Of a stretch of 16,996 nt of DNA, positions 7,189 through 14,694 are shown in pieces (position 1 is the stretch's first letter; each line of letters begins with the position of its first letter). Location of the stretch: the NCBI GenBank assembly GCA_035943635.1, contig DASZBX010000056.1, positions 1-16,996 on the forward strand, in the 5' to 3' direction. The position numbers were made by a program, and so were the translations under genes. This DNA comes from DASZBX01 sp035943635 (GTDB lineage: Bacteria; Actinomycetota; Actinomycetes; Streptomycetales; Catenulisporaceae). The notes under the pieces are model-generated. The model was not told the origin of the DNA. It did not search any database and saw only the letters and a list, made by a program, of their open reading frames with translations.

Positions 7189-8103
7189 ATGGCTGATGCC
7201 GCGACTTCCGACCCCCGACGCGAGTTCGCCGATTTCCTGCGTACGCGCCGAACCCGTGTGCGGCCCGAGGATCTCGGCCTGGAGCCGGGGCCGCGGCGGC
7301 GCGTGACCGGGCTGCGGCGCGAGGAACTGGCGCTGCTGGCCGGGGTGAGCTCGGACTACTACCAGCGGATGGAGCAGGGCCGGGACGTGCGGCCCTCCGA
7401 GCAGGTGCTCGACGCTCTCGCTCGCGCGCTGGAGTTCACCGCCGAGGAGACCCGGCACCTGCACAGCCTGGCCGCCGCCGCGCGCACACCCGCCGAGCCG
7501 CCGCGACGTCACGAGCCGGAAGTGGTACCCGAAACGACACTCCGGCTGCTGCGCACGATGACCGCGCCCGCGATGGTCGTCGGCCGGTTTCTCGACGTCC
7601 TGGCCTGGAGTCCGCTGGCCGGGTTGCTGATGGGTGAGTTCACCGAGCGGCCGCGGGCCGAGCGCAACCTGTTGGCGCTGCTGCTGAACCCGGACGCCGA
7701 TCTGGCCTGCCCGGACCGGGCGTCGACCGTCGCCGAGCTGATCGGGATGCTGCGGACCCAGGTCGCCGCCGACCCGCGCAATCCGCGCGGGGTGCAGCTC
7801 GTCGGCGAGCTGGCCGTGCACAGTCCCGAGTTCGCGACGCTGTGGGCCCGACATGATGTCGAAGAGGCGACCAGCGGCCGGATGCGGGTGAACCATCCGC
7901 TGGTCGGCGAGCTGAATCTGGACTGGGACGCTTATCCGTTGCCGGGCACGCCCGGGCCGATGCTGATGGTCTACACCGCCGAGGAGGGCGGGGCGGATGC
8001 CGAACGGCTCCAGCTGTTGGCGGGTCTGCTCACCGTGCGCCGTGAGTCACCGGGTTCGGCGCGGCCTGGCGTCGACCTTCGCCGGGCGGCTGCTTCGGGG
8101 TGA
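7189..8103 (+). CDS. MmyB-like helix-turn-helix transcriptional regulator
   Basis: This 304-residue regulator has an XRE-type helix-turn-helix near the N-terminus (RRRVTGLRREELALLAGVSS, about residues 36-55, then YYQRMEQGRDVRPSEQVLDA) and a C-terminal MmyB ligand-binding domain (about 115-270). The latter shows the subfamily marks VLAWSPLAGLLMGEF, RNLLALLLNPDA, LVGELAVHSPEFATLWARHDV and LVGELNLDWDAYPLPGTPG. The MmyB domain is a PAS-like pocket reported to bind fatty-acid-like ligands. Such genes are usually divergent from an oxidoreductase they control, as here. No Shine-Dalgarno sequence precedes ATG and the -10-like box position suggests a leaderless mRNA. It converges with the GntR gene, with 15 bp between. 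Confidence 0.92.
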   Translation: MADAATSDPRREFADFLRTRRTRVRPEDLGLEPGPRRRVTGLRREELALLAGVSSDYYQRMEQGRDVRPSEQVLDALARALEFTAEETRHLHSLAAAARTPAEPPRRHEPEVVPETTLRLLRTMTAPAMVVGRFLDVLAWSPLAGLLMGEFTERPRAERNLLALLLNPDADLACPDRASTVAELIGMLRTQVAADPRNPRGVQLVGELAVHSPEFATLWARHDVEEATSGRMRVNHPLVGELNLDWDAYPLPGTPGPMLMVYTAEEGGADAERLQLLAGLLTVRRESPGSARPGVDLRRAAASG

Positions 8104-8118
8104 GCGGCGAACTGCCGG

Positions 8119-8823
8119 TCAGGCGGTGGCTTCGAGTTCCTGGAGGTCGGGGCTGAGGTCTTCCAGGTTCAGCACGATCTCGGCGGTGCGGTCCACGTGC
8201 GCTTCGAAGAGGCAGACGGCCAGGTCGGCGTCGTGGGCGAGCGCCGCGTCCAGCAGGGCCTTGTGTTCGGCGGCGACGTCGCGCTTGAACTCGCCTCCGT
8301 CGCCGGCCCAGGCGCGGTAGAGCTCGGCCGCGTCGGACAGGCGGGCGCAGATGTCGAGCAGGATCGGGTTCCCGCAGGCCTCGATCAGGGTGTAGTGGAA
8401 CGCGACGTGCGCGGTGGCCCAGTCCCGGTTGCGGACGTTCGGGCGGCCGGGCACGTTCATCGGCACGCCGGCCATCCGGTGGTGCGCGGCGAGCAGTTCC
8501 GACTCCCAGGCGACGCCGCCGCGGCCGACCGCCAGGCGCAGCGCTGCGCCTTCGTTGATCTTGCGGACGGCGGTCAGGTCCTTGAGCGCGTCCAGGGACA
8601 GGCTCATCACCCGGAAGCCGCGGTTGCGTTCGATGTCGACCAGGTTCTGGGCGACGAGCAGGCCGAGGGCCTCGCGCATGACGCTGATGCTGACGCCGAA
8701 GCGTCGGCACAGGTCGACCGGCATGAGCCGCTCGCCGGGGGCGAAGCGCCGGTCCAGGATGTCGAACCGCAGCTGCTCGTACACGTTGACGGCAAGACTC
8801 TCCCCGCCCGCACGTTTCACCAT
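8119..8823 (-). CDS. GntR family regulator, FCD (FadR-like) subfamily
   Basis: This 234-residue protein has an N-terminal winged helix (LAVNVYEQLRFDILDRRFAPG at about 10-30, shown as VYEQLRFDIL and RRFAPGERL; then RRFGVSISVMREALGLLVAQ at 41-60 and NRGFRV) and an all-helical FCD effector domain from about 78. Histidines H139/H143, H187 and H209 fit the metal-binding positions of FCD domains, which bind carboxylate ligands. The usual SxxxVREAL appears as SVMREAL. It is divergent from the dioxygenase gene and probably controls the dioxygenase/acetoacetate-CoA ligase pair in response to an aromatic or keto acid (inference). No ribosome-binding site is present; TACGAT (minus strand 8835-8830) ends 7 bases before ATG, indicating a leaderless message. 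Confidence 0.9.
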   Translation of the reverse strand: MVKRAGGESLAVNVYEQLRFDILDRRFAPGERLMPVDLCRRFGVSISVMREALGLLVAQNLVDIERNRGFRVMSLSLDALKDLTAVRKINEGAALRLAVGRGGVAWESELLAAHHRMAGVPMNVPGRPNVRNRDWATAHVAFHYTLIEACGNPILLDICARLSDAAELYRAWAGDGGEFKRDVAAEHKALLDAALAHDADLAVCLFEAHVDRTAEIVLNLEDLSPDLQELEATA

Positions 8824-8829
8824 CCCAGG

Positions 8830-8889
8830 ATCGTATCATGGCTGTAGAATCGATTATTCGTTGACAGTCGAGTCTGGGCTGCCTAGTCT
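8830..8889 (+). promoter_or_regulatory. Divergent GntR / dioxygenase promoters with candidate operator
   Basis: For the dioxygenase, TTGACA (8861-8866) and TAGTCT (8884-8889) are separated by exactly 17 bp, a near-ideal promoter. For gntR, TACGAT lies on the minus strand at 8835-8830. Between them is the inverted repeat GAAT-N5-ATTC (8847-8859), just upstream of the -35, with weaker flanking CTGT (8842-8845) and ACAG (8864-8867); it is the best candidate for GntR binding. Confidence 0.6.
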
Positions 8890-8938
8890 CGTGGCTGGTC
8901 CGACCTATCCGGTTCCGTACGAGAAGGCGAGACACACT

Positions 8939-9874
8939 ATGGCATTGCACCGGCTCACCCAGATCACCATCGGCGTCCCGGACGTGGGTGCGGTCAGCGA
9001 CTACTACGCCGAGTTCGGGCTCGAGCCGATCGGCGATCTCGGTGCGGGCACTGCGCGGCGGTTCGGCACGGTTGGTGGCGGGGAGCAGATGAGTCTGGTT
9101 CCGTCCGCGCGGCGGCGGTTGGTCGAGTTGCGGGTCGGGGCTGATGATCCGGACGACATCGCGCGGATTGCGGTGTCTTTGGCCCGGATCGGGGTTATTA
9201 TGCAGTTCAGGGGGCCGAGGTTGTTTGCGCATGAGCCGGGGACCGGGGTGAATGTGGTGGTTGAGGTCGCCGGGCGTCTGGTGCAGAGGCCGACGCCGAT
9301 GCCTGTGTATAACGCGCCTGGGTATGGCGGGCGTCCGGACGTGCGTGCTGCGGGAGTGTTGCGGGAGGCGCGGGTGCGGCCACGCAAGCTGGGACATGTG
9401 GTGCTCGGCTCGACGGATCAGGAGGGGTCGCAGCGGTTCTTCACCGAAGGGCTCGGGTTCAAGGTCAGCGATAGCGTGCCGGGTCTGGCTGCGTTCATGC
9501 GGTGCTCGACGGATCATCACAACGTGCTGGTGCAGCAGGCGCCTGTGCCGTTTCTGCATCACACATCGTGGCAGGTGGAGGACGTCGACGAGGTCGGTCG
9601 TGGGGCGAGTGCGATGTTGGAGAAGGATCCTGGGCGGCATGTCTGGGGGCTTGGCCGGCATCACATCGGGTCGAACTTCTTCTGGTATCTGCGGGATCCG
9701 GCCGGCAACTTCTCGGAGTACTACGCGGATTTGGACTGCATCGTCGACGACGAGCTCTGGACGCCGCGAGACTGGGAGGGGATGCGCGGATCGTATGACT
9801 GGGGGCCGCCGCCTCCGGCTTCTTTTCTTGCGCCGGAGGATGTGGCTGCGTTGATGGTTGGGGTGGGTGCGTAG
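8939..9874 (+). CDS. VOC family protein, type I extradiol dioxygenase-like
   Basis: This 311-residue protein has two vicinal-oxygen-chelate modules: residues 1-115 (start LHRLTQITIGVPDV) and 150-265. The Fe(II) facial triad of type I extradiol ring-cleavage dioxygenases is present in the second module: H153 in KLGHVVLGS, H208 in FLHHTSWQVED and E260 in NFSEYY; H241/H242 before GSNFFWYLRDPAGN also fit the active site. Length and spacing match 2,3-dihydroxybiphenyl or catechol 2,3-dioxygenase-like enzymes. It probably opens a catecholic ring between the hydroxyl and the adjacent carbon. ATG 8939 follows GAGAAGG (8921-8927) at a rather long 11 bp. The first 40 codons are C-rich; after about 9060 codon endings shift to G/T. 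It is cotranscribed with the acetoacetate-CoA ligase in all likelihood. Confidence 0.88.
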   Translation: MALHRLTQITIGVPDVGAVSDYYAEFGLEPIGDLGAGTARRFGTVGGGEQMSLVPSARRRLVELRVGADDPDDIARIAVSLARIGVIMQFRGPRLFAHEPGTGVNVVVEVAGRLVQRPTPMPVYNAPGYGGRPDVRAAGVLREARVRPRKLGHVVLGSTDQEGSQRFFTEGLGFKVSDSVPGLAAFMRCSTDHHNVLVQQAPVPFLHHTSWQVEDVDEVGRGASAMLEKDPGRHVWGLGRHHIGSNFFWYLRDPAGNFSEYYADLDCIVDDELWTPRDWEGMRGSYDWGPPPPASFLAPEDVAALMVGVGA

Positions 9875-9875
9875 A

Positions 9876-9968
9876 GGCGTAGTTATATGGCGTAGTCATA
9901 CATGGCGATATGCAGTGCGCAGGGTGCAGTGTGCAGGGATATGCAGGGAATCTCGAAGGAATCTCAAA
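9876..9968 (+). repeat. Cluster of short degenerate tandem duplications in a spacer
   Basis: The spacer between dioxygenase and ligase is built from small duplications: GGCGTAGTTATAT (9876-9888) and GGCGTAGTCATACAT (9889-9903), a third GGCG-ATAT start at 9904, repeated GTGCAGGG/TGCAGGG units (about 9912-9948), and an 11-bp tandem GGAATCTCGAA / GGAATCTCAAA (9947-9968). The last unit leads into the ribosome-binding site AGAGGAGA (9968-9975) of the next gene. Slipped-strand mispairing would explain it. Confidence 0.6.
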
Positions 9969-9979
9969 GAGGAGACGAC

Positions 9980-12004
9980 ATGGTTGGCGCAGCCGCTGAG
10001 GTGGATCGACGTTCGGACGAGGGGCCGGAGGCGATTTGGGTGCCGGGGCCGGAGGCGGTCGGGCGGTCGCGGATCGCGGCGTTTGCGGACTTCGTCGCCG
10101 AGCGGTTTCCCGGGCGTTGGGCCGAGTCGCCTCGGGAGGACTACGCCGCCCTGCATGCGTGGTCGGTTGCTGAGTTGGATGAGTTCTGGTCGGCGGTGTG
10201 GGACTTCTTCGAGGTCGTGGCGGACGGGGATCCCGTCCCGGCGCTGGCGGACGCTGTGATGCCTGGGGCGCGGTGGTTTCCCAGTGCGCGGTTGAATTAT
10301 GCCGAGCATGCGCTGCGTTCGAGGGATGACGCGGATACGGCGATCATCCAGATCACCGAGCCCGGTGTGACCGAGGAGATGAGTTGGGGGCAACTGCGCG
10401 CGGAGGTCGGGGCGCTCGCGGCTTGGATGCGGGGCAATGGTGTGGGGGTCGGGGATCGGGTTGTCGGATATCTGCCTAATGGGCGGCATGCGATCGTGGC
10501 GTTCCTGGCGAGTGCGAGTGTGGGGGCGGTTTGGTCGGTCTGTGCGCAGGATTACGCGGCGGTTGGGGCTGCTGCGCGGTTTGGTCAGCTGGATCCGGTC
10601 GTTCTTATTACGGCGGACGGCTATCACTGGAACGGGACCGCTCATGATCGGCGGGATGAGGCCGAGGCGTTGCGGCGATCGCTGCCGACGTTGCGGCAGT
10701 GCGTGTACGTACCGCATCTCGGGCTCGAGCTGCCGGGTGGTGAGTCGGTGCGTTCGTGGGAGGAGGTGACGGCTTCGGCGGCGCCGTTGGTGTTCGAGCG
10801 GGTGCCGTTTGATGCACCGTTGTGGATTCTGTTCTCGTCTGGTACGACCGGTGCGCCGAAGGGGATCGTGCATGGGCACGGCGGTGTGGTCGTGGAGCAC
10901 TACAAGAACCTTGGGCTGCATCTCGACATCGGGCCTGACGACCGGTTCTTCTGGTACACGACGACGAACTGGATGATGTGGAACATGGTCGTCTCGGGGT
11001 TGTTGGTTGGTGCGACTGTCGTTGTGTATGACGGGAGTCCGGCCAAGCCTGATGCGAACCGGTTGTTCGCCATTGCTGCGGAACACCAGGTCACAGTGCT
11101 GGGAATCAGCCCGGGGTATCTGATGGGGGCGGAGAAGGCGGGACTGGAGCCTGGGCGCGAGGTGGATCTGGGGAGTTTGCGGATCATCGGATCGACCGGG
11201 TCGCCGTTGCCGGCCAGGTCGTATGGGTGGGTGCGTGACCATGTGTCGGCGCAGGTGCAGGTGGCGTCGGTGACCGGCGGGACCGATGTGGTCAGCGGGT
11301 TTGCCGGGTGTGCTCCCAATACGCCGGTGTGGGCTGGGGAGATTTCGGCGCCTACGCTCGGGGTGGGGCTGGAGGCCTGGGACGAAGCCGGGCAGTCGGT
11401 TGTCGGGGAGGTGGGTGAGCTTGTGATTACTACGCCCATGCCGTCTATGCCGCTCTCCTTTTGGAACGATCCGGCTGGTCAGCGGTATCACGAGGCGTAT
11501 TTCTCGACTTTTCCCGGTGTGTGGCGGCATGGGGACTGGGTCACGGTGACGCCGCGGGGGTCCGTGGTAATTTCAGGGCGCTCCGATTCGACGCTGAACC
11601 GGCAGGGTGTCAGGTTGGGGAGCGCGGATATCTACCAGGTCACCGAGAAGATGCCCGAATTGGCTGAGACGCTGGTCATCGGGGCCGAGTTGGGGGAGGG
11701 GCGGTATTGGTTGGTGCTGTTCGTGGTTCTGGCGGGAGGTGTGGAGGGTACGGGGGTTGAGTTGGATGATGCTCTGATTAAGCGGATTAAGGCGGATATC
11801 GCGGCTGGGGCGTCGCCGCGGCATGTTCCGGATGATGTCATCGCTGTTCCTGCTATTCCGCATACTCGCTCGGGGAAGAAGCTTGAGGTTCCGGTCAAGC
11901 GGATCATTCAGGGGCGGCCGCTGGGGCAGGTGGCTGGGCGTGATGCGATCGATGACTATGGTGCGTTGGAACATTTCACCCGTTTTGTCGGTGGGCCTGC
12001 CTAG
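9980..12004 (+). CDS. Acetoacetate-CoA ligase
   Basis: This 674-residue ANL-superfamily enzyme converts acetoacetate, ATP and CoA to acetoacetyl-CoA, AMP and PPi. The long N-terminal region with FPGRWAESPREDY and ARWFPSARLNYAEHALR is specific to acetoacetyl-CoA synthetases. The adenylation loop is FSSGTTGAPKG (285-295), followed by GIVHGHGGVVVEHYKNLGLHLD in two parts, FFWYTTTNWMMWN, a GSTGSPL and a VTGGTDVVSGFAG motif. GRSDSTLNRQGVRLGSADIY marks the hinge, and the catalytic lysine is in TRSGKKLEVPVKR (K633/K634). Length matches the family (about 650-670). AGAGGAGA (9968-9975) precedes ATG. Positioned after a ring-cleavage enzyme, it probably salvages acetoacetate released from an aromatic or branched ketone route (inference). 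Third positions favour G/T strongly for an actinomycete. Confidence 0.94.
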   Translation: MVGAAAEVDRRSDEGPEAIWVPGPEAVGRSRIAAFADFVAERFPGRWAESPREDYAALHAWSVAELDEFWSAVWDFFEVVADGDPVPALADAVMPGARWFPSARLNYAEHALRSRDDADTAIIQITEPGVTEEMSWGQLRAEVGALAAWMRGNGVGVGDRVVGYLPNGRHAIVAFLASASVGAVWSVCAQDYAAVGAAARFGQLDPVVLITADGYHWNGTAHDRRDEAEALRRSLPTLRQCVYVPHLGLELPGGESVRSWEEVTASAAPLVFERVPFDAPLWILFSSGTTGAPKGIVHGHGGVVVEHYKNLGLHLDIGPDDRFFWYTTTNWMMWNMVVSGLLVGATVVVYDGSPAKPDANRLFAIAAEHQVTVLGISPGYLMGAEKAGLEPGREVDLGSLRIIGSTGSPLPARSYGWVRDHVSAQVQVASVTGGTDVVSGFAGCAPNTPVWAGEISAPTLGVGLEAWDEAGQSVVGEVGELVITTPMPSMPLSFWNDPAGQRYHEAYFSTFPGVWRHGDWVTVTPRGSVVISGRSDSTLNRQGVRLGSADIYQVTEKMPELAETLVIGAELGEGRYWLVLFVVLAGGVEGTGVELDDALIKRIKADIAAGASPRHVPDDVIAVPAIPHTRSGKKLEVPVKRIIQGRPLGQVAGRDAIDDYGALEHFTRFVGGPA

Positions 12005-12035
12005 GCTTACTCCTTGGTTGATGTGATGCGTAGTC

Positions 12036-12188
12036 ATGGCCGAGGAGGTGCCTGGGGAATGGGCGTGGTGGGTGAGGCTCGCGGAGAGCGATTGGAGGGA
12101 ATACGGTGCGTGTATATCTGTCGTGTTCCAGGTCGTATCCATAACTGTGGCGGGGTTCTATGCGCATTGGGCGCGTGGTAATTTGTAG
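12036..12188 (+). CDS. Possible 50-residue single-span membrane protein
   Basis: A short open frame encodes 50 residues starting MAEEVPGEWAWWVRLAESDW. The first 24 residues are acidic and tryptophan-rich, residues 26-43 (CISVVFQVVSITVAGFYA) form a convincing hydrophobic span, and the end HWARGNL is basic, a typical N-out/C-in or tail-anchored layout. An in-frame TGA lies 12 bp upstream, so ATG 12036 is the first available start, but it lacks a good ribosome-binding site; GTG 12048 is an alternative. The stop is 32 bp before the large surface protein gene, so both may share a transcript. I recognise no family. Reality rests on the protein-like hydrophobicity pattern; a competing 40-codon frame starts at 12059 and looks less protein-like. 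Confidence 0.38.
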   Translation: MAEEVPGEWAWWVRLAESDWREYGACISVVFQVVSITVAGFYAHWARGNL

Positions 12189-12220
12189 CGCTCAAGTCCA
12201 CTGCCTGGGGGAGAACCGGG

Positions 12221-14188
12221 ATGCGTGTGCACAGTCGAATACCAAGGATCAGTGCTGCTGTTGCGGTGGGTCTTCTCGTGTTCGGGACAGTTCAGGTGCT
12301 CGGCGCCTCCTCCGCGTTCGCGGACGGGGACGTCTCTGTTGCCGCGTTCTCGGTCGGAGTGGGGGCCAGTGGCACCCAGCAGATCTCGATTCCGGACGGT
12401 TCCGGGCTGATCGGGCAGAGCACTCCTGTGGTCGTGGTGCCTGATTCGGCGTTGGCCGGAACGGGTTTCTCGGCGACGGTCGATGCCGGGGACACGGGTG
12501 GTTCGTGTTCGGCGGACTCGGGCGACTCGGGGTATACGTGTCAGTCTCCTGCGACTGGGTGGTCGGCGGGGAGTCTGAGTCTCGACTTCAATGCCGGGGG
12601 GTCGTCGACGCCGGTTCCGGATTGTGGTGCTTCGTGTACGTTCACGACGAGCGTGTATGAGAACGCTGTCGGTGGTACGCCGGTGGCGACGGGGACGGTG
12701 ACCTCGACGGCTGAGGCGGGTCTGCTGCTGGAGCTGACGGGATTTGCCGGTGGCGGCCTGACCATCAAGGTGACCAACTCCGGGCCGACTGAGACTGCGG
12801 ATATGGCGGTCAGTTTGACCGGCTTGGGCGGTTACACGGTGACCTCGAGCGATTCGCGGTGCGGGGCTGCTGGTAGCGCGTTTGTGTGCGATGCCGGGGA
12901 TACGAGTGGGGCTCAGGCTACGTCGGTCAGTTGGTCGGTGACTTTGGCCGGTGGGTCTGGGCCGATCACGTTGGCGGCGTCTGCTTATGCGTCGGTGTAT
13001 CCGGGTGGTGTGGTGGATACGTTGAGCGGGTCGGCTACGGCTCAGTTGCCGTGGACGCCGGTTACTGCTCCGTCGCCGCCTGCGGGCGGTGGGGCGACCG
13101 GGCCGGCTGGGAAGCCGACCCAGACTGCGGCCGGGCCTCCGGTTGTGAAGGTGACGGCTACGGGGGAGCCCAAGGCTGCTCCGGGCGGGGATAAGCAGCC
13201 GGCTGTGTTGGTGACGGCCAAGGCTGTGAAGGTTGCTTCGGCTTCGGCTGTGGCGACTGCTTCGGCGTCGGGGACGGAGACTGGTACTGCGGCGCCGACC
13301 GTGGGGGCTCAGGTTGGGGCGTTGGCTGGGCCTTCTTCGCCTGCTGTTGCGGGTGATACGAGTACGGGTGGGAGCGGTAGTAGTGGGAGTGGGACGCTTG
13401 TTCTCGTTGTGATTTGTGTGGTTGCGCTGGCTGTTTTGGCGTTGGTTGCCTGGCGGTTGTGGTTGGCGGCGGCTCGGCGGCGTGCTGAGGGTGAGGGCGA
13501 TGGAGATGGGGGCGATGGTGGCGGGGGTATGCCGCCGTTGGCTCCTTCGGCTGCGGCTGTTGTGCCTCGAGGGGGGTCGTCGGTTCGGCCTTATGGGGTT
13601 GGGCCGGGGGCTGGGTTGGGGTCTGGGGCGGGGCCGGGGTCCGGTGGGCGGGCTGCGGTGGAGTCTGTGGTTGAGTCTGATCCTCGGGGGGTTGTGCGGC
13701 CGGGGGGTGGAGCTGGGGCTGGGCAGGGTTCTGGTGTGGGAGGGCGTGGGGAGCAGCAGCAGACTGAGGTTTTGTCGGCTTACTTTTCTCGGAGTGTGGT
13801 TACGCCGGGGGGCGAGCGGGATTCTGGGGGCGGTGCTGGTTCTGGTGAGGGGGAGAGTGCTCGGTCTGTGCTTTCGGCGCTTTCTGGGGCTGATGAAGGG
13901 TTGGGGGCCGGGCGGATTGGTGATCGGGGCGGGTCTCGGCGTGGGCGTGGGCGGGATGAGTCTGCTGGGGAGTCGACTGTTGAGTTGGGGCGGGCTGATA
14001 TAGCTGCTGGTGGAGGTAGTGGGGCTGGCGGGCGGGAGTCGGCAGGGGGTGAGCGGAGTATGGATGACACTGGGCCGATTGATCTCAGTCAGTTCTTCAC
14101 TCGGTCGCGTTCGGCTGATCCGCGTACGCCGGTTGAGGAGCCGGGGCGGGATGAGGATGATCCTGATTCTTCGCCTCGGCGGTGGTAG
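12221..14188 (+). CDS. Signal-peptide, DUF11-like, single-pass surface protein with disordered tail
   Basis: The 655-residue product has a signal peptide (residues 1-34, basic start, hydrophobic core SAAVAVGLLVFGTVQVLG, likely cleavage after AFA). The extracellular part (35-276) is beta-rich with six cysteines (96, 107, 135, 139, 214, 223). Residues 166-276 resemble DUF11-type Ig-like modules (IKVTNSGPTETADMAVSL and CGAAGSAFVCDAG). A Pro/Ala/Thr/Gly stalk covers 277-390, one membrane helix spans about 393-411 (LVLVVICVVALAVLALVAW), followed by RLWLAAARRR as stop-transfer. The 240-residue cytoplasmic tail is Gly/Ser/Arg/Glu-rich and probably disordered, but contains two related motifs, LSAYFSRS (518-525) and LSQFFTRS (622-629). 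GGGGGAGA before ATG is a good ribosome-binding site. The architecture suggests a surface sensor or anchored scaffold; I know no named family with this tail. Confidence 0.75.
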   Translation: MRVHSRIPRISAAVAVGLLVFGTVQVLGASSAFADGDVSVAAFSVGVGASGTQQISIPDGSGLIGQSTPVVVVPDSALAGTGFSATVDAGDTGGSCSADSGDSGYTCQSPATGWSAGSLSLDFNAGGSSTPVPDCGASCTFTTSVYENAVGGTPVATGTVTSTAEAGLLLELTGFAGGGLTIKVTNSGPTETADMAVSLTGLGGYTVTSSDSRCGAAGSAFVCDAGDTSGAQATSVSWSVTLAGGSGPITLAASAYASVYPGGVVDTLSGSATAQLPWTPVTAPSPPAGGGATGPAGKPTQTAAGPPVVKVTATGEPKAAPGGDKQPAVLVTAKAVKVASASAVATASASGTETGTAAPTVGAQVGALAGPSSPAVAGDTSTGGSGSSGSGTLVLVVICVVALAVLALVAWRLWLAAARRRAEGEGDGDGGDGGGGMPPLAPSAAAVVPRGGSSVRPYGVGPGAGLGSGAGPGSGGRAAVESVVESDPRGVVRPGGGAGAGQGSGVGGRGEQQQTEVLSAYFSRSVVTPGGERDSGGGAGSGEGESARSVLSALSGADEGLGAGRIGDRGGSRRGRGRDESAGESTVELGRADIAAGGGSGAGGRESAGGERSMDDTGPIDLSQFFTRSRSADPRTPVEEPGRDEDDPDSSPRRW

Positions 14189-14446
14189 CGGTAGTGGCGC
14201 GGTGAGGTAGGTGTAGGCCGAAAGTTCGTTGTTGGGGTAGACGGGCTTCTGGCTTGCGTTTACTGCAGGTGCCTCTGGCGGGCCGGACTCCAAGGATCCA
14301 CAGGTCCGTGGGTATCTGTGGGTGTCGTGGGGGTTACGTGGGGTGTCGGATCGGGCTTTGCGCGGGCGCGCGCCGACCCCTGAAAGGCCGCAGTTGTTGG
14401 GTGGGGAGTGCGGGTGGGGTGGCGGGCGGTGGTTGGGTGCGGGGGG
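14189..14446. other. Non-coding, G/T-rich spacer before the IS element
   Basis: I see no credible gene in these 258 bases. Four GTGGG-led units of about 10 bp follow one another at 14308-14349, and a hairpin lies at 14340-14380. Before the IS arrived this was the spacer between two convergent genes, the surface protein gene and the sigma-factor gene. Confidence 0.5.
14340..14380 (+). terminator. Candidate terminator hairpin downstream of the surface protein gene
   Basis: GGGG (14340-14343) and TCGG (14346-14349) pair with CCGA (14373-14376) and CCCC (14377-14380), with a 2-base bulge TG and a GC-rich loop that can fold further. There is no T-tract. It lies 150 bp after the stop codon and could act in both directions between the formerly convergent genes. 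Confidence 0.35.
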
Positions 14447-14520
14447 TTAGTCATCGTGCCTCGTTGCCGTGGCGCCTGGACGGCGCGAAAATGTGCCGTG
14501 CAGGTGCCGTTCGCGTCGAG

Positions 14521-14671
14521 GCCGAATCCTCTTCGGTAGTTCAGCCCGTGGGTTAGTCCGGCACCGGGCTGCGGTGTGGGGCTGCGACCTGTTGCTTCGA
14601 GCACGCCGATTAGATTCGGCATTCCCCTTTCGTGGTCCCGCGTGCGGTGCCTGCGCCATGGCACTTCGGGA
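14521..14671 (+). ncRNA. Candidate bridge RNA (seekRNA) of the IS110 element
   Basis: IS110-group elements express a structured RNA from the region before the recombinase gene; it has a target loop and a donor loop, each with left and right guides. Candidate guides here, in the known order: left target GGGTTAGT (14550-14557, identical to the left flank 14444-14451); right target CTTCGA (14595-14600, pairs with 5 of 6 bases at 16098-16103, weak); left donor CCGATTAG (14606-14613, identical to the right end 16090-16097); right donor 14653-14662 (pairs with 14450-14459: 7 Watson-Crick, 2 wobble, 1 mismatch). Stems include CCGAA/TTCGG (14522-14536), CAGCCC (14542-14547) with GGGCTG at 14566-14571 or 14579-14584, and nested TCCCG/CGGGA plus GTGCC/GGCAC (14636-14671). 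Precise fold and RNA ends are uncertain. Confidence 0.5.
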
Positions 14672-14694
14672 GGTCGAGTGTGGGAGGAGACCTG

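Noticed and set aside
8105..8117. Small hairpin CGGC-GAACT-GCCG between convergent genes
   Set aside because: A 4-bp stem is too weak to call a terminator.
12059..12181. Alternative 40-codon frame after GAGGAGG
   Set aside because: It has a better ribosome-binding-like sequence than the 12036 frame, but its product is Cys/Gly/Arg-rich without structure, and it overlaps the more convincing membrane frame.
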